This document shows, piece by piece, positions 1-9,069 of a stretch of 64,000 nucleotides of DNA. Each line of letters opens with the position of its first letter. The first letter of the stretch is position 1. Below the pieces are notes generated by a model. The model was given only the letters and a program-made list of their open reading frames with translations, was not told where the DNA came from and searched no databases. The stretch comes from Acidithiobacillus sulfuriphilus (GTDB lineage Bacteria > Pseudomonadota > Gammaproteobacteria > Acidithiobacillales > Acidithiobacillaceae), in NCBI RefSeq assembly GCF_003721225.1, contig NZ_RIZI01000195.1, forward strand, positions 1-64,000. The letters are read 5' to 3'. The translations under genes were made by a program, and so were the position numbers.

Positions 1-975
<975 letters not shown>

Positions 976-980
976 AGCGC

Positions 981-2039
981 GTGCATAGTCCCCTGCAGAA
1001 CGACACCTTCCTGCGCGCCTGCGAGCGCGAAGCGACGCCCTACACCCCCATCTGGCTCATGCGGCAGGCAGGACGCTATCTCCCCGAGTATCGCGCGGCA
1101 CGTGCAAGGGCCGGAGATTTCCTCACCCTCTGCACCACGCCGGAGCTGGCTTGTGAGGTTACCCTGCAGCCCGTGGACCGCTTTCCGCTGGATGCCGCCA
1201 TCCTGTTTTCCGATATCCTGACCATCCCCTACGCTATGGGACTGGGCCTGCATTTCGTGGAGGGCGAGGGACCGGTATTCGAGCGCCCCCTGCGCAGCCG
1301 CGCCGATATCGAGCGTCTCGGTATCCCCGATCCCGAGACGGATCTGCGTTTTGTCGGCGACACCCTGCGCATGATTCGCCGCGAGTTGGCCGGTCGCGTG
1401 CCCCTCATCGGCTTTGCCGGCAGTCCGTGGACCCTGGCTTGCTACATGATAGAAGGCAAGGGCAGCCGCGATTTCGTCCAGATCAAGGGCATGCTCTATA
1501 GCGACCCGGGCCTCCTCCATCGTCTGCTCGGCCTCCTGGCCGAGGCCGTGGCCCTCTATCTCAACGCGCAAATCGCCGCAGGCGCCCAGGCCATCATGCT
1601 CTTCGATACCTGGGGGGGCACCCTCAGCACCCGCGCCTATGAAGCCTTCTCCCTCGCCTACATGCGCCAGGTCATGGCTGCCCTGCACAAGGAAGCCGAA
1701 GGCCGGCGCGTCCCGGTCATCCTCTTTACCAAGGGTGGAGGCGGCTGGCTGGAAGCCATGGCCGACAGTGGGGCCGATGTCATCGGCCTGGACTGGACCG
1801 TGGAACTGGGCATCGCCCGCCAACGCATCGGCGATCGGGTCGCGCTGCAAGGCAACATGGACCCCATCGCCCTTTACGGACAGCCGGACCTGATTGCTCA
1901 GGAAGCCATCAGCATTCTGGACGGCTATGGCGCGGGTGGCGGTCATATCTTCAACCTGGGCCATGGACTCACCCCGCAGACGCCGCCGGAGCATGTGGCC
2001 CTCCTGGTGGATACCGTCCACCAATACCGTCGTTCCTAG
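981..2039 (+). CDS. hemE: Uroporphyrinogen decarboxylase
   Basis: The 352-residue product has the usual length for HemE, which removes four carboxyl groups from uroporphyrinogen III to give coproporphyrinogen III in cytoplasmic haem synthesis. The N-terminal signature [16 protein letters not shown] is intact near residues 20-37, followed by the [12 protein letters not shown] segment with the catalytic aspartate, then [16 protein letters not shown] and FDTWGG. The start is GTG, placed ten bases after a GGAG at the end of gltD; no ATG is available before the conserved N-terminus. The GltD-HemE pairing is compatible with glutamate supply for tetrapyrrole synthesis, but this functional link is only an inference from adjacency. 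Confidence 0.96.
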   Translation: MHSPLQNDTFLRACEREATPYTPIWLMRQAGRYLPEYRAARARAGDFLTLCTTPELACEVTLQPVDRFPLDAAILFSDILTIPYAMGLGLHFVEGEGPVFERPLRSRADIERLGIPDPETDLRFVGDTLRMIRRELAGRVPLIGFAGSPWTLACYMIEGKGSRDFVQIKGMLYSDPGLLHRLLGLLAEAVALYLNAQIAAGAQAIMLFDTWGGTLSTRAYEAFSLAYMRQVMAALHKEAEGRRVPVILFTKGGGGWLEAMADSGADVIGLDWTVELGIARQRIGDRVALQGNMDPIALYGQPDLIAQEAISILDGYGAGGGHIFNLGHGLTPQTPPEHVALLVDTVHQYRRS

Positions 2040-2046
2040 GCCCGGT

Positions 2047-2955
2047 TCAGGCCCCGTGCTTGCTCCGCCAGGCTGACCACGCTGCGCGGATGGGATGGGC
2101 GCGTCTGGGGTTGAGATAGGTGACGGGCGCCCCCTGCTCCATCCGCTGCAGCGCCTGGACGATGGCCGTCCTGGCCTCCCCAGCCAGTTCCCGACGCTTG
2201 AGGGTCGGCGCCAAGGCCGGCAAAAACTCCACCCGCAAAGTGAGCGGCGCCGCCGCCGTCAGCCGCCAGAGATGGCCCAGGAGGCTATCATCGCCCACAA
2301 AGGGACAGCGTTGATCGGCCTGCCCCGGGTGCAGGACATCCTCATAGCGCAGGGCCACCGGAACGGTGTCCACATGCGCCTCGCGGGCCGCCTCGAAGGG
2401 CGCAGCAAAGAATTCGCCCACGCCGCGGCCATCGCTGGTGGTGCCTTCGGGGAAGAGGATGACCGGCGTACCGTCCCGCAGGATACCCGCCGCATCATGA
2501 ATCACGCGCTGACTCGCCCGCGCATCACTTCGATCGATGAAGAGCGTGCCGAGCCAAACGCCCATGATGCCGAAAAACGGCCAGCCGCGCATTTCCTTCT
2601 TGGCGACAAAGCGCCCCGGAATGAGGGTGGAAAGGGCGAGAATATCCAGGTAGGAGACATGATTCCCCACCACCAGGGCCGGCTTTGCGGGGGCAATCCC
2701 GTCCATGCGCAGGCGCAGGCCGAGGATGCGCATGGCCTGCCGGCTCCACCAGGCAAAGGCGCGGTAGCTCAGGGCGTCGGGTGCGGCTTTGCCCCGGCAG
2801 GTCCATACCGCCAGGGGGTAAGCCACGACCAAATGCAGCAATAATCCGGGCACGCGCCAGAGGCGCCGCAATGGATTGGGGCCCGAACGGCGCCAACGCC
2901 GTCCGGGATAGGACACCAGTACATCATCGGCGCCGATCTTTTTCCGCACCCTCAT
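2047..2955 (-). CDS. olsA: 1-acyl-glycerol-3-phosphate acyltransferase family, likely lyso-ornithine lipid O-acyltransferase OlsA
   Basis: A 302-residue PlsC-type acyltransferase. It shows the catalytic NHVSYLD motif (H99, D104) and the FPEGTTSDG substrate-binding motif (168-176), plus a hydrophobic N-terminal segment at about 36-52 that should anchor it to the inner membrane. The start codon overlaps the stop of the upstream OlsB-like gene as ATGA, indicating translational coupling. In olsBA operons OlsA adds the second fatty acid to lyso-ornithine lipid, so the context favours that role over phosphatidic acid synthesis. Some OlsA enzymes do both, and the substrate cannot be settled from sequence. 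The gene is convergent with hemE, with only seven bases between the stops. Confidence 0.82.
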   Translation of the reverse strand: MRVRKKIGADDVLVSYPGRRWRRSGPNPLRRLWRVPGLLLHLVVAYPLAVWTCRGKAAPDALSYRAFAWWSRQAMRILGLRLRMDGIAPAKPALVVGNHVSYLDILALSTLIPGRFVAKKEMRGWPFFGIMGVWLGTLFIDRSDARASQRVIHDAAGILRDGTPVILFPEGTTSDGRGVGEFFAAPFEAAREAHVDTVPVALRYEDVLHPGQADQRCPFVGDDSLLGHLWRLTAAAPLTLRVEFLPALAPTLKRRELAGEARTAIVQALQRMEQGAPVTYLNPRRAHPIRAAWSAWRSKHGA

Positions 2956-3728
2956 TTGCGGCTATCCACCGGCTCTAAAAAGCGCTGCTGATAACGCGGC
3001 GTGATCAAACGGGATTCACACCACATGAAAAAATCCGCGCAGTGGAATTGGGGATCCCAATAGGGCTCACCGCCAATGCGCACACCAGCCCGCAGATAGC
3101 CCTTGATCAAGCTGGGCAGGGAGACCGGCTCCACCTGTGCCCGGGGATCAAAACCGGGTACGGAACGTAAGGGGAAAACGCGCTGCTCGGGAGTGGTGAG
3201 GCGGTCCGCAAGGCTGTGATACAAGGCACCCAATGCCGCCCCATCGGTGCTGTGGATACTGGCGCAACCCATGAGATAGTCGATGTCCCACATCGCCATG
3301 GCCTCCGCCAGGCCCGACCACAGCAGGGTAATGACCGCACCCTGGCGGTAGTCGGGGTGAACGCAGGAACGCCCTAGTTCCATGACACGCGCGGGCATGT
3401 TGAGCAGGCGTCCGATGTCAAACTCGGTTTCCGCGTAATACCGCCCCACCCGTGCCACCTGTTCGGGCAAAAAAAGGCGATAAGTTCCCACCACCTCCTG
3501 GCGGGCTTCGTCTTCGACGATGAGGTGCTCACAGAAGGGATCATACTCGTCTTCATCCAGGCCTGGACGCCCGCTGAGCTGGGCCGCATATTCGGCGCTG
3601 AAGACGAGGTAGCGCAAACGCTGCGCCGCCTCTATTTCATCCTGCTGACGTGCCAGGTAGATACGCAGTGATCGGGATGCTTTACTGGACACGCGGTCTG
3701 TGCTGCCATGGTGCTGAGTGCTGAACAT
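2952..3728 (-). CDS. olsB: L-ornithine N-acyltransferase-like GNAT protein, OlsB
   Basis: The 258-residue product belongs to the hemolysin/OlsB branch of the GNAT superfamily: an RYLVFSAEY start region, acidic DEDEYDPFCEHLIVED, VVGTYRL, ELGRSCVHPDYR and a WDIDYLMGCASIH stretch. OlsB transfers a 3-hydroxyacyl chain from acyl carrier protein to the alpha-amino group of ornithine, the first step of phosphate-free ornithine membrane lipids. I chose the ATG at 3728 rather than upstream ATGs because GGAGAG lies seven bases before it and the conserved domain starts soon after. It overlaps olsA by four bases. Ornithine lipids are known to help acid tolerance in other bacteria, which would suit an acidophile. 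Confidence 0.82.
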   Translation of the reverse strand: MFSTQHHGSTDRVSSKASRSLRIYLARQQDEIEAAQRLRYLVFSAEYAAQLSGRPGLDEDEYDPFCEHLIVEDEARQEVVGTYRLFLPEQVARVGRYYAETEFDIGRLLNMPARVMELGRSCVHPDYRQGAVITLLWSGLAEAMAMWDIDYLMGCASIHSTDGAALGALYHSLADRLTTPEQRVFPLRSVPGFDPRAQVEPVSLPSLIKGYLRAGVRIGGEPYWDPQFHCADFFMWCESRLITPRYQQRFLEPVDSRK

Positions 3729-3762
3729 GCAAAGGCTCTCCGTCCGAGGGAATAGCAAAACT

Positions 3763-3790
3763 TTTGTAGTTTGACTCATCCATATGACAA
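3763..3790 (-). promoter_or_regulatory. Predicted sigma70-type promoter for olsBA
   Basis: On the minus strand TTGTCA (3785-3790) and TACAAA (3763-3768) are separated by 16 bases and lie about 35 bases before the chosen olsB start. The match is seen by eye only. Confidence 0.35.
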
Positions 3791-4333
3791 TAGTGCGACG
3801 ATTCCATGAACTTTTTATGACAGGCATCCTAGCCCGCCCCTCCGGAACGAATCAAGATGCTCCGCAGGCCATGCAAATCAAGGCGTCAATCCAGTATTCA
3901 TTATACACCTATTTTATAACCAGATTTAATAGTTGCCGGAGCATGCTCGCCAGTGTCGCAGGGCGCCGGGGCCCTCATCGCCTTTGGCGCCCGGGAACCG
4001 GCGAACCCGCAAGATCGCCGGCCAGCCCTTGCCCTCCTTCAACCCCATCCATTTATCACCCACCATACGCCGCCACCTCATGACCCTGGTCCTTTTTACC
4101 CCGGCACGGGCCACGGAGACCTTCATCCACCTAGCCAATCTCTTTGGCCGCCGCCCAGTGCTCCTTACCGGCTGGCTGGCCTATGGCGTCATGTTCACCC
4201 TCATGCTGACGAGGCCGCTCCCCGATAAACCTGGATGAGCTATCAGGCCATAAAAAACCATGCCCTTGCACCACGCCCTCGCAATGACTAATGTATCAGT
4301 CCTCTTTTTTTCCACCGAGCAAAGGTTCCGACC
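3791..4333. other. Intergenic region between divergent olsBA and the BFD-like gene
   Basis: About 540 bases hold no convincing gene. A 52-codon frame at 4080-4238 on the plus strand would encode a short peptide with one hydrophobic stretch, but it has no ribosome binding site and no recognisable family. TTGCAC at 4266-4271 and TAATGT at 4289-4294, 17 bases apart, could be the promoter for the gene at 4334. Confidence 0.4.
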
Positions 4334-4543
4334 ATGTCCGCCGAGCCCCAGGAAGTCGACGACAGCCCCTATTGTTGCTGTTCGGCCGCCACTTTTCAGG
4401 AGATCCTCGAACGCCAACGCGCCAATCCTCTCCCATTCATGGAGTTGATCATGGTTCATGCCGGCTGTGGAAGTGGTTGCGGTAGCTGCATCTCCGATCT
4501 TGAGGCCTATCTGAAGGCGCACGACGCTTATATCGAAGACTGA
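4334..4543 (+). CDS. Small BFD-like [2Fe-2S]-type protein
   Basis: This 69-residue protein has a cysteine cluster YCCCS at 13-17 and a second cluster CGSGCGSC at about 45-52, separated by roughly 30 mostly helical residues. That arrangement resembles the CxC...CxxC pattern of the bacterioferritin-associated ferredoxin (BFD) fold, which binds a [2Fe-2S] cluster. In E. coli Bfd helps release iron from bacterioferritin, but BFD-like domains also occur in other redox proteins, and no bacterioferritin gene is in this window. The ATG follows AAAGG by about eight bases. It ends 12 bases before the YheT gene. Confidence 0.6.
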   Translation: MSAEPQEVDDSPYCCCSAATFQEILERQRANPLPFMELIMVHAGCGSGCGSCISDLEAYLKAHDAYIED

Positions 4544-4555
4544 TTGACCTGCGCA

Positions 4556-5515
4556 ATGCCCGCTTTTCATCCCCCACGCTGGCTTCCCGGGGGGCACCAG
4601 CAAACGGTATGGGCTGCCTTTCTCGCGCCGCGCCCGAAGGTTCTCCTGCGCCGTGAAATCTGGTCCACCCCCGATGGGGATCGCATTGCCGTAGATTGTC
4701 TGGACGCGCCGCCGGAGGCCCCCGTCGTTACCCTTTTTCACGGCCTGGAGAGCAGCTCGTCTGGTCACTACGCCGCCCCCCTGGCGGCACTTTTACGCGC
4801 ACAGGGATGGCGCGGCTACTGGGTCAACTTCCGCGGCTGCGGCGGCTTGGATAATCTGCTGCCCCGTGCCTATCACGCCGGGGACAGCGCCGAGATCGCC
4901 TGGGTCCTGGCGCGCATCGCCACACAAAATCCCACGGTGCCGCGCTTCGCCGTCGGCGTTTCCCTGGGGGGCAACGCCCTGCTTAAATATCTCGGTGAGA
5001 CCGGAGGCGACGGGCAGGCCATCCTGCAAGGGGCCGCCGCCGTTTGCGCACCGGTGAATCTGGTCGCCACCGCTGCGGCGCTGGAGCAAGGCCTGGGGAT
5101 CTTGTATAGTCGTTACTTTCTGAGGCAGTTGAAGCGATCGGCCCGCCGCTATCGGCGGCTGCATCCGGGTATGGCCGACTGGAAGAAAGTGCTAGCGGCC
5201 GCTGACTTGCATAGCTTTGATGAATGTTTTACGGCACCCGTCCACGGTTTTTCCGGAGCGGATAGGTATTGGCAACAAGCATCGGCGGCACCATGGCTGC
5301 AATACATCCTGGTGCCCACCCTGCTTTTGAACAGCGAGGATGACCCCATCGTGCCCATCAGCGCCATTCGCGCCTCCTCCCTCAGTCCGGCCATCACCCC
5401 TTGCTTCCCGGCCCATGGTGGCCATGTCGGCTTTGTGGATGGCCCTTTTCCGGGCCGGCTTCAATGGTTGCCCCATGCCCTCCTTGCCTACTTTGAGAGC
5501 ATCACCCAGCCATGA
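4556..5515 (+). CDS. YheT-family alpha/beta hydrolase
   Basis: A 319-residue hydrolase of the YheT/UPF0017 group. The N-terminal PPRWLPGGHQQTVWAAF segment is characteristic. HGLESSSSGHY provides the oxyanion-hole side, the nucleophile is S136 in GVSLGGN (134-140), and the acid and base are expected in LNSEDDPIVP and in HGGHVGF near the C-terminus. Family members are predicted esterases or lipases of unclear physiological substrate. The ATG at 4556 is preferred; an in-frame TTG at 4544 would add four residues. The stop overlaps the next start as ATGA. Confidence 0.85.
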   Translation: MPAFHPPRWLPGGHQQTVWAAFLAPRPKVLLRREIWSTPDGDRIAVDCLDAPPEAPVVTLFHGLESSSSGHYAAPLAALLRAQGWRGYWVNFRGCGGLDNLLPRAYHAGDSAEIAWVLARIATQNPTVPRFAVGVSLGGNALLKYLGETGGDGQAILQGAAAVCAPVNLVATAAALEQGLGILYSRYFLRQLKRSARRYRRLHPGMADWKKVLAAADLHSFDECFTAPVHGFSGADRYWQQASAAPWLQYILVPTLLLNSEDDPIVPISAIRASSLSPAITPCFPAHGGHVGFVDGPFPGRLQWLPHALLAYFESITQP

Positions 5516-5898
5516 ATGAACCAGTTCAACCCCGCCTGCGGGTCCTTCTCGGCCAGGCCATCGCCATTGGACCCGGGAAGGCCGATCTGCTGCGCTACAT
5601 TCGTGCCCACGGGTCCATATCGGCTGCGGCACGGGCCATGAACATGAGCTATCGCCGCGCCTGGCTGCTGGTGGACACCATGAATCATTGCTTCGTCGGA
5701 TCTCTGGTGAGTACGGCCACGGGCGGCAGTCACGGCGGAGGGGCGCAACTCACCGCCCTGGGAGAAGACATCCTGACCCGCTACGAGGCGATGGAAACCA
5801 AGGCCATTGCCGCGCTGGCCGAGGACATGGAGAGCTTCCGCCTATTGATGAATCCCTTAGCACCGAGCCAGGAAAGCCATGAAAAACCTCCTGCGTGA
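5512..5898 (+). CDS. ModE N-terminal-type winged-helix regulator
   Basis: The 128-residue protein contains a LysR/ModE-like winged helix-turn-helix: GPGKADLLRYIRAHGSISAAARAMNMSYRRAWLLVDTMN, then a wing with GGSHGGGAQLTALGEDIL. Full ModE proteins add tandem molbindin domains that sense molybdate; these are absent, so this is the one-domain form whose ligand is unknown. It overlaps the YheT gene by four bases and ilvA by 20, so it should be cotranscribed and translationally coupled to both. No molybdate transport genes lie nearby, so a molybdenum role is not supported by context. Confidence 0.78.
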   Translation: MNEPVQPRLRVLLGQAIAIGPGKADLLRYIRAHGSISAAARAMNMSYRRAWLLVDTMNHCFVGSLVSTATGGSHGGGAQLTALGEDILTRYEAMETKAIAALAEDMESFRLLMNPLAPSQESHEKPPA

Positions 5899-7399
5899 GG
5901 TGCTCTGCAGCCGCGTCTATGATGTAGCCCGGGAAACGCCCCTGGAAGCGGCGCCCAAACTCAGTCAGCGATTGGGCCGCAGCATCCTCTTCAAACGCGA
6001 GGATCTGCAGCCCATCTTCAGCTTCAAGCTGCGCGGCGCCTACAACAAGATCGCGCAGCTTTCGCCGGAGGAACAGGCGCGGGGCGTCATCACCGCCAGC
6101 GCCGGCAACCATGCCCAGGGCGTCGCCTTCTCCGCCCGGCGGCTGGGCATCCGTGCCGTCATCGTCATGCCCCAGACGACGCCGGAGATCAAGGTGGCCG
6201 CAGTGCGGGCCTTCGGTGCCGAGGTGGTGCTACAGGGCGACAGCTACTCCGATGCCCAGGCCCATTGCGAAAAACTGGTGGAAAGCACGGGCATGGTATT
6301 CATCCATCCCTTCGACGATCCTTTGGTCATTGCCGGCCAGGGTACTGTCGGCGCCGAGATCCTGCGGCAAAGGGGCAGCGGACTGGAAGCGGTCTTCGTC
6401 CCCATCGGCGGCGGCGGCCTCATTGCCGGCATTGCCGCCTTTCTCAAAGCCATCCTGCCCGATGTCCTGATCATCGGCGTCGAGCCCTTCGAGGCCGACG
6501 CCATGTACCAGTCCCTGGCCGCCGGCCGGCGGGTGCGTCTGGAACAGGTGGGCATCTTTGCCGACGGAGTGGCGGTGCGCGAAGTCGGCCGTCACACCTT
6601 TCCCCTCTGCCGCGAGCATGTGGATGAAATCGTGCGGGTGAGCAACGACGAAATCTGCGCGGCCATCAAGGACGTCTTCGACGAGACCCGCTCGGTCATG
6701 GAGCCGGCCGGAGCCCTGGCGGTGGCTGGCCTCAAGCGCTATGCGGCGGAGCGGGAAAGCCGGGGCGGCGCCTGGGTCGCCATCCTCTCCGGCGCCAACA
6801 TGAATTTCGACCGGCTGCGCTTCATTGCCGAGCGGGCCGAACTGGGGGAAGCGCGCGAAGCGCTCTTTGCCGTCACCATTCCCGAGCGCCCCGGCGCCTT
6901 TCGCGCCTTCTGCGCCGCCATCGGCCAGCGCGTCATCACGGAGTTCAACTATCGCCTGCACGGCCGCGCCCAGGCCCACATCTTCGTAGGAGTCGCCATC
7001 CGTGACCGCAGCGATGCGGCGACCCTCCTCGAACACCTGCGCCAGGAAGGGCACGAGGCCCTGGATCTCAGCGACGACGAGATGGCCAAGCTCCATATCC
7101 GCCATATGGTGGGCGGGCACGCCCCGGAGGCCCGGGATGAACGCCTGTACCGTTTTGAATTCCCCGAACGGCCCGGCGCGTTGATGGAATTCCTCGACAA
7201 GCTGGGCGGCCACTGGAATATCAGCCTCTTTCACTACCGTAACAATGGTGTGGATTTCAGCCGCGTGCTGGTAGGGATCGAAGTGGGGGATGGGGATTTG
7301 CCGGCCTTCGGCCATTTCCTGGAGCGACTGGGCTATCCCCACGTGGAAGAAACAACCAATCCCGCGTATCGCTTCTTTCTTGGCGAAAGCCGGCCCTGA
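5879..7399 (+). CDS. ilvA: Threonine ammonia-lyase, biosynthetic (threonine deaminase)
   Basis: A 506-residue PLP enzyme that converts threonine to 2-oxobutanoate, the committed step of isoleucine synthesis. The PLP lysine is K50 in SFKLRGAYN, the glycine-rich phosphate loop is IGGGGLIAG, and ASAGNHAQGVA is conserved. Two ACT-like regulatory modules fill roughly residues 320-506, the arrangement of the long, isoleucine-feedback-inhibited biosynthetic form. The ATG lies inside the end of the ModE-like gene. A perfect hairpin covers its stop codon. Confidence 0.96.
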   Translation: MKNLLREVLCSRVYDVARETPLEAAPKLSQRLGRSILFKREDLQPIFSFKLRGAYNKIAQLSPEEQARGVITASAGNHAQGVAFSARRLGIRAVIVMPQTTPEIKVAAVRAFGAEVVLQGDSYSDAQAHCEKLVESTGMVFIHPFDDPLVIAGQGTVGAEILRQRGSGLEAVFVPIGGGGLIAGIAAFLKAILPDVLIIGVEPFEADAMYQSLAAGRRVRLEQVGIFADGVAVREVGRHTFPLCREHVDEIVRVSNDEICAAIKDVFDETRSVMEPAGALAVAGLKRYAAERESRGGAWVAILSGANMNFDRLRFIAERAELGEAREALFAVTIPERPGAFRAFCAAIGQRVITEFNYRLHGRAQAHIFVGVAIRDRSDAATLLEHLRQEGHEALDLSDDEMAKLHIRHMVGGHAPEARDERLYRFEFPERPGALMEFLDKLGGHWNISLFHYRNNGVDFSRVLVGIEVGDGDLPAFGHFLERLGYPHVEETTNPAYRFFLGESRP

Positions 7400-7409
7400 A
7401 AGGGCCGGC
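7389..7409 (+). terminator. Hairpin at the ilvA stop codon
   Basis: GCCGGCCCT and AGGGCCGGC form a nine-base-pair perfect stem with a GAA loop across the end of ilvA. No T-run follows, so it may act as an mRNA 3' stabiliser or an atypical terminator. Confidence 0.45.
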
Positions 7410-7439
7410 GGCCTTCAGCGAGGGGCGAACATCAGCCGC

Positions 7440-7612
7440 AGCGATTCGCCGATACCCGAAGCCAGACCCAAGCAGTATTACGCCAGATCAGGGGGGAACC
7501 GCGTGAATGCGCGACGGGGCGTCGCGATTCCCGAGATTGGAAACGCCGGCATCCCCGATAGCGCGAAGACTACCGGCTTCCCGGTCTGCCGAAACAAGCA
7601 AAGACCCGGAGG
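7440..7612 (+). promoter_or_regulatory. Possible structured leader of the OsmC-like gene
   Basis: This non-coding stretch contains GGGGGGAACCGCGTGAAT at about 7489 and GCGCGAAGACTACCGGC near 7560-7577, which together recall the GGGAA...GTG...AA and AAGAC-TACC boxes of cobalamin riboswitches. Several stems are possible, including GCCGG/CCGGC around the second box. The canonical ACTGT box is not obvious and the downstream gene is not a typical cobalamin target, so the identification is weak. Confidence 0.22.
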
Positions 7613-7618
7613 ATACAG

Positions 7619-8029
7619 ATGCAACAACAAACCTATCATGTCCGCGTTGAACGCATTGACCCCTTGCACGTCAACGCCAGCGTGCGGGATTTCGAGATCC
7701 GGCTTGGCGCCAAGCGGGCCGACCCCACGGCGGGCTTCAACCCGGTGGAAACCCTCCTTTCCTCCATGGGCGCTTGCCTGTTGACCGCCATCGCTTTCGT
7801 GGCCGAGGCTTCTCATATTCCTCTGGCCGGCGCGAGGATAGAACTTGAAGCCACCCGACAAGATCGCCCCCCTATCCTCACGCAGATCCACTACATGTTG
7901 TACTTGAAAAGCGATGCCTCCCCAGAGCAACTGGATCGCCTGGTAGATCTGGCTAAACGTAATAGCACGGTATTCCAGACGGTGTCCCTTGCCGTTTCCG
8001 TCGAAGGCGGCTGGACGGCCGAGCCATGA
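7619..8029 (+). CDS. OsmC/Ohr-fold protein with a single cysteine
   Basis: The 136-residue protein has the OsmC fold pattern: an N-terminal beta strand, DPTAGFNPVETLLSSMGACLLTAIAFVAE with C53, then IELEATR and a C-terminal QTVSLAVSVEGGW. Canonical OsmC/Ohr peroxidases use two cysteines; the second, normally in a C-P-V segment, is replaced here by RNSTVFQ. Hydroperoxide reduction by the usual mechanism is therefore doubtful, and it may be one of the OsmC-like proteins of unknown activity. GGAGG lies six bases before the ATG. It follows a possibly structured leader. Confidence 0.8.
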   Translation: MQQQTYHVRVERIDPLHVNASVRDFEIRLGAKRADPTAGFNPVETLLSSMGACLLTAIAFVAEASHIPLAGARIELEATRQDRPPILTQIHYMLYLKSDASPEQLDRLVDLAKRNSTVFQTVSLAVSVEGGWTAEP

Positions 8030-8162
8030 CCTCTGGAACCATACGCGGTCCGGACAAACAGCGATCTCTTCCAGACTGGGCGACGAAAGCCTACGCTCTG
8101 TTTTACCAGGGGCAGTCTCATGACCTTTGCGTCATTCCATCCAGGACTGACACCCTCCTACG

Positions 8163-8921
8163 ATGCCATCGGTAAACACAGAATGGTGGCTCCTCCCTGC
8201 ATTGTTCGCCGCCGGGATGGGTGCCGGGTTCATCAATGTCCTGGCCGGCGCTGGATCCATGCTGACCCTGCCGGTGCTCATCTTCGTTGGCCTCGACCCC
8301 ATCACCGCAAACGGCACCAACCGCATCAGCATCCTTTTGGAAAATCTCACCGCCGCTCGCACCTTTTACCACCACAACTTGGTGGATTTAAAAAAAGGGA
8401 TGAAGCTGGCCCTGTGGACGTTGCCGGGAGCCATGCTCGGGGCTATTGCGGGTGTTCATATCGGCAATCTCTGGTTTCAGCGCATGTTAGTGATTGTCTT
8501 GGCGCTCAGCACGGCCACGATGTTCTTTCCAAAGATTGTCGCTGGAGAATCTACACGTCCCGATGGCAGTGCGTCACCATGGCTGTATCCCTCCATGCTG
8601 GCGCTGGGCTTTTACGGCGGCTTTATGCAGCTAGGTATCGGCTTCCTCTTCATTTTTGCCCTGCGCCATTTGCTCACCAGGAATTTAGCGCAAGTGAATG
8701 CTTACAAAACCCTTATTATCACGTTGTACACATTGCCTACCATCCTTGTCTTCGCCTGGATGGGTCAAGTTCACTGGGGCATCGGCTTTGTCATCGGCAT
8801 AGGCGGCATGATAGGCGCGCGGTTGGCTACGGGGCTTACGGTGAGCCGACGCGGAGAACTGTGGGTCAAGGTGATGATGGCGATCATCGTGCTCGTGATG
8901 GCTGCCAAGCTCTGGGTTTAA
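8163..8921 (+). CDS. TauE/SafE-family sulfite/organosulfur exporter-like permease
   Basis: A 252-residue integral membrane protein with about eight hydrophobic segments, GAGFINVLAGAGSMLTLPVLI at the N-terminus and ITANGTNRISIL, both typical of the TauE/SafE (DUF81) family. Members export sulfite, sulfoacetate or related sulfur anions across the inner membrane. In a sulfur-oxidising acidophile, sulfite export would be reasonable, but the substrate is not encoded in any motif I can read. Its stop codon coincides with the left end of a decayed insertion sequence, so the transcript may originally have continued or had its own terminator displaced. Confidence 0.85.
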   Translation: MPSVNTEWWLLPALFAAGMGAGFINVLAGAGSMLTLPVLIFVGLDPITANGTNRISILLENLTAARTFYHHNLVDLKKGMKLALWTLPGAMLGAIAGVHIGNLWFQRMLVIVLALSTATMFFPKIVAGESTRPDGSASPWLYPSMLALGFYGGFMQLGIGFLFIFALRHLLTRNLAQVNAYKTLIITLYTLPTILVFAWMGQVHWGIGFVIGIGGMIGARLATGLTVSRRGELWVKVMMAIIVLVMAAKLWV

Positions 8922-9069
8922 GAGGTTGCTGAAAAAGTCTCTGCCCCGGACCTGCTCTTGGAAGAGCATTTTTCGGTGGATGGGACACTGCTGGAGGCCC
9001 GGGCGTCCCAGAAGTCCTTATCAGCCCAAAGACCCCGAAGCCCGGATGGAGACGGGGCGGACCATTTTA
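8917..9069 (+). mobile_element. Internally deleted IS5/IS1182-like remnant, copy 1
   Basis: It starts with an IS end (GAGGTTGCTGAAAAA at 8922-8936) shared with the copy at 10060, then jumps directly into an internal transposase segment. That segment reads LLEEHFSVDGTLLEARASQK, the conserved block around the first catalytic aspartate of this DDE transposase group. It then decays. The N-terminal third of the transposase and everything downstream are missing, so it cannot be active. The tauE stop codon lies in the first bases of the IS end. Confidence 0.7.

Noticed and set aside
4080..4238. A 52-codon frame with one hydrophobic stretch
   Set aside because: No ribosome binding site and no recognisable homology; kept only as a note in the intergenic entry.
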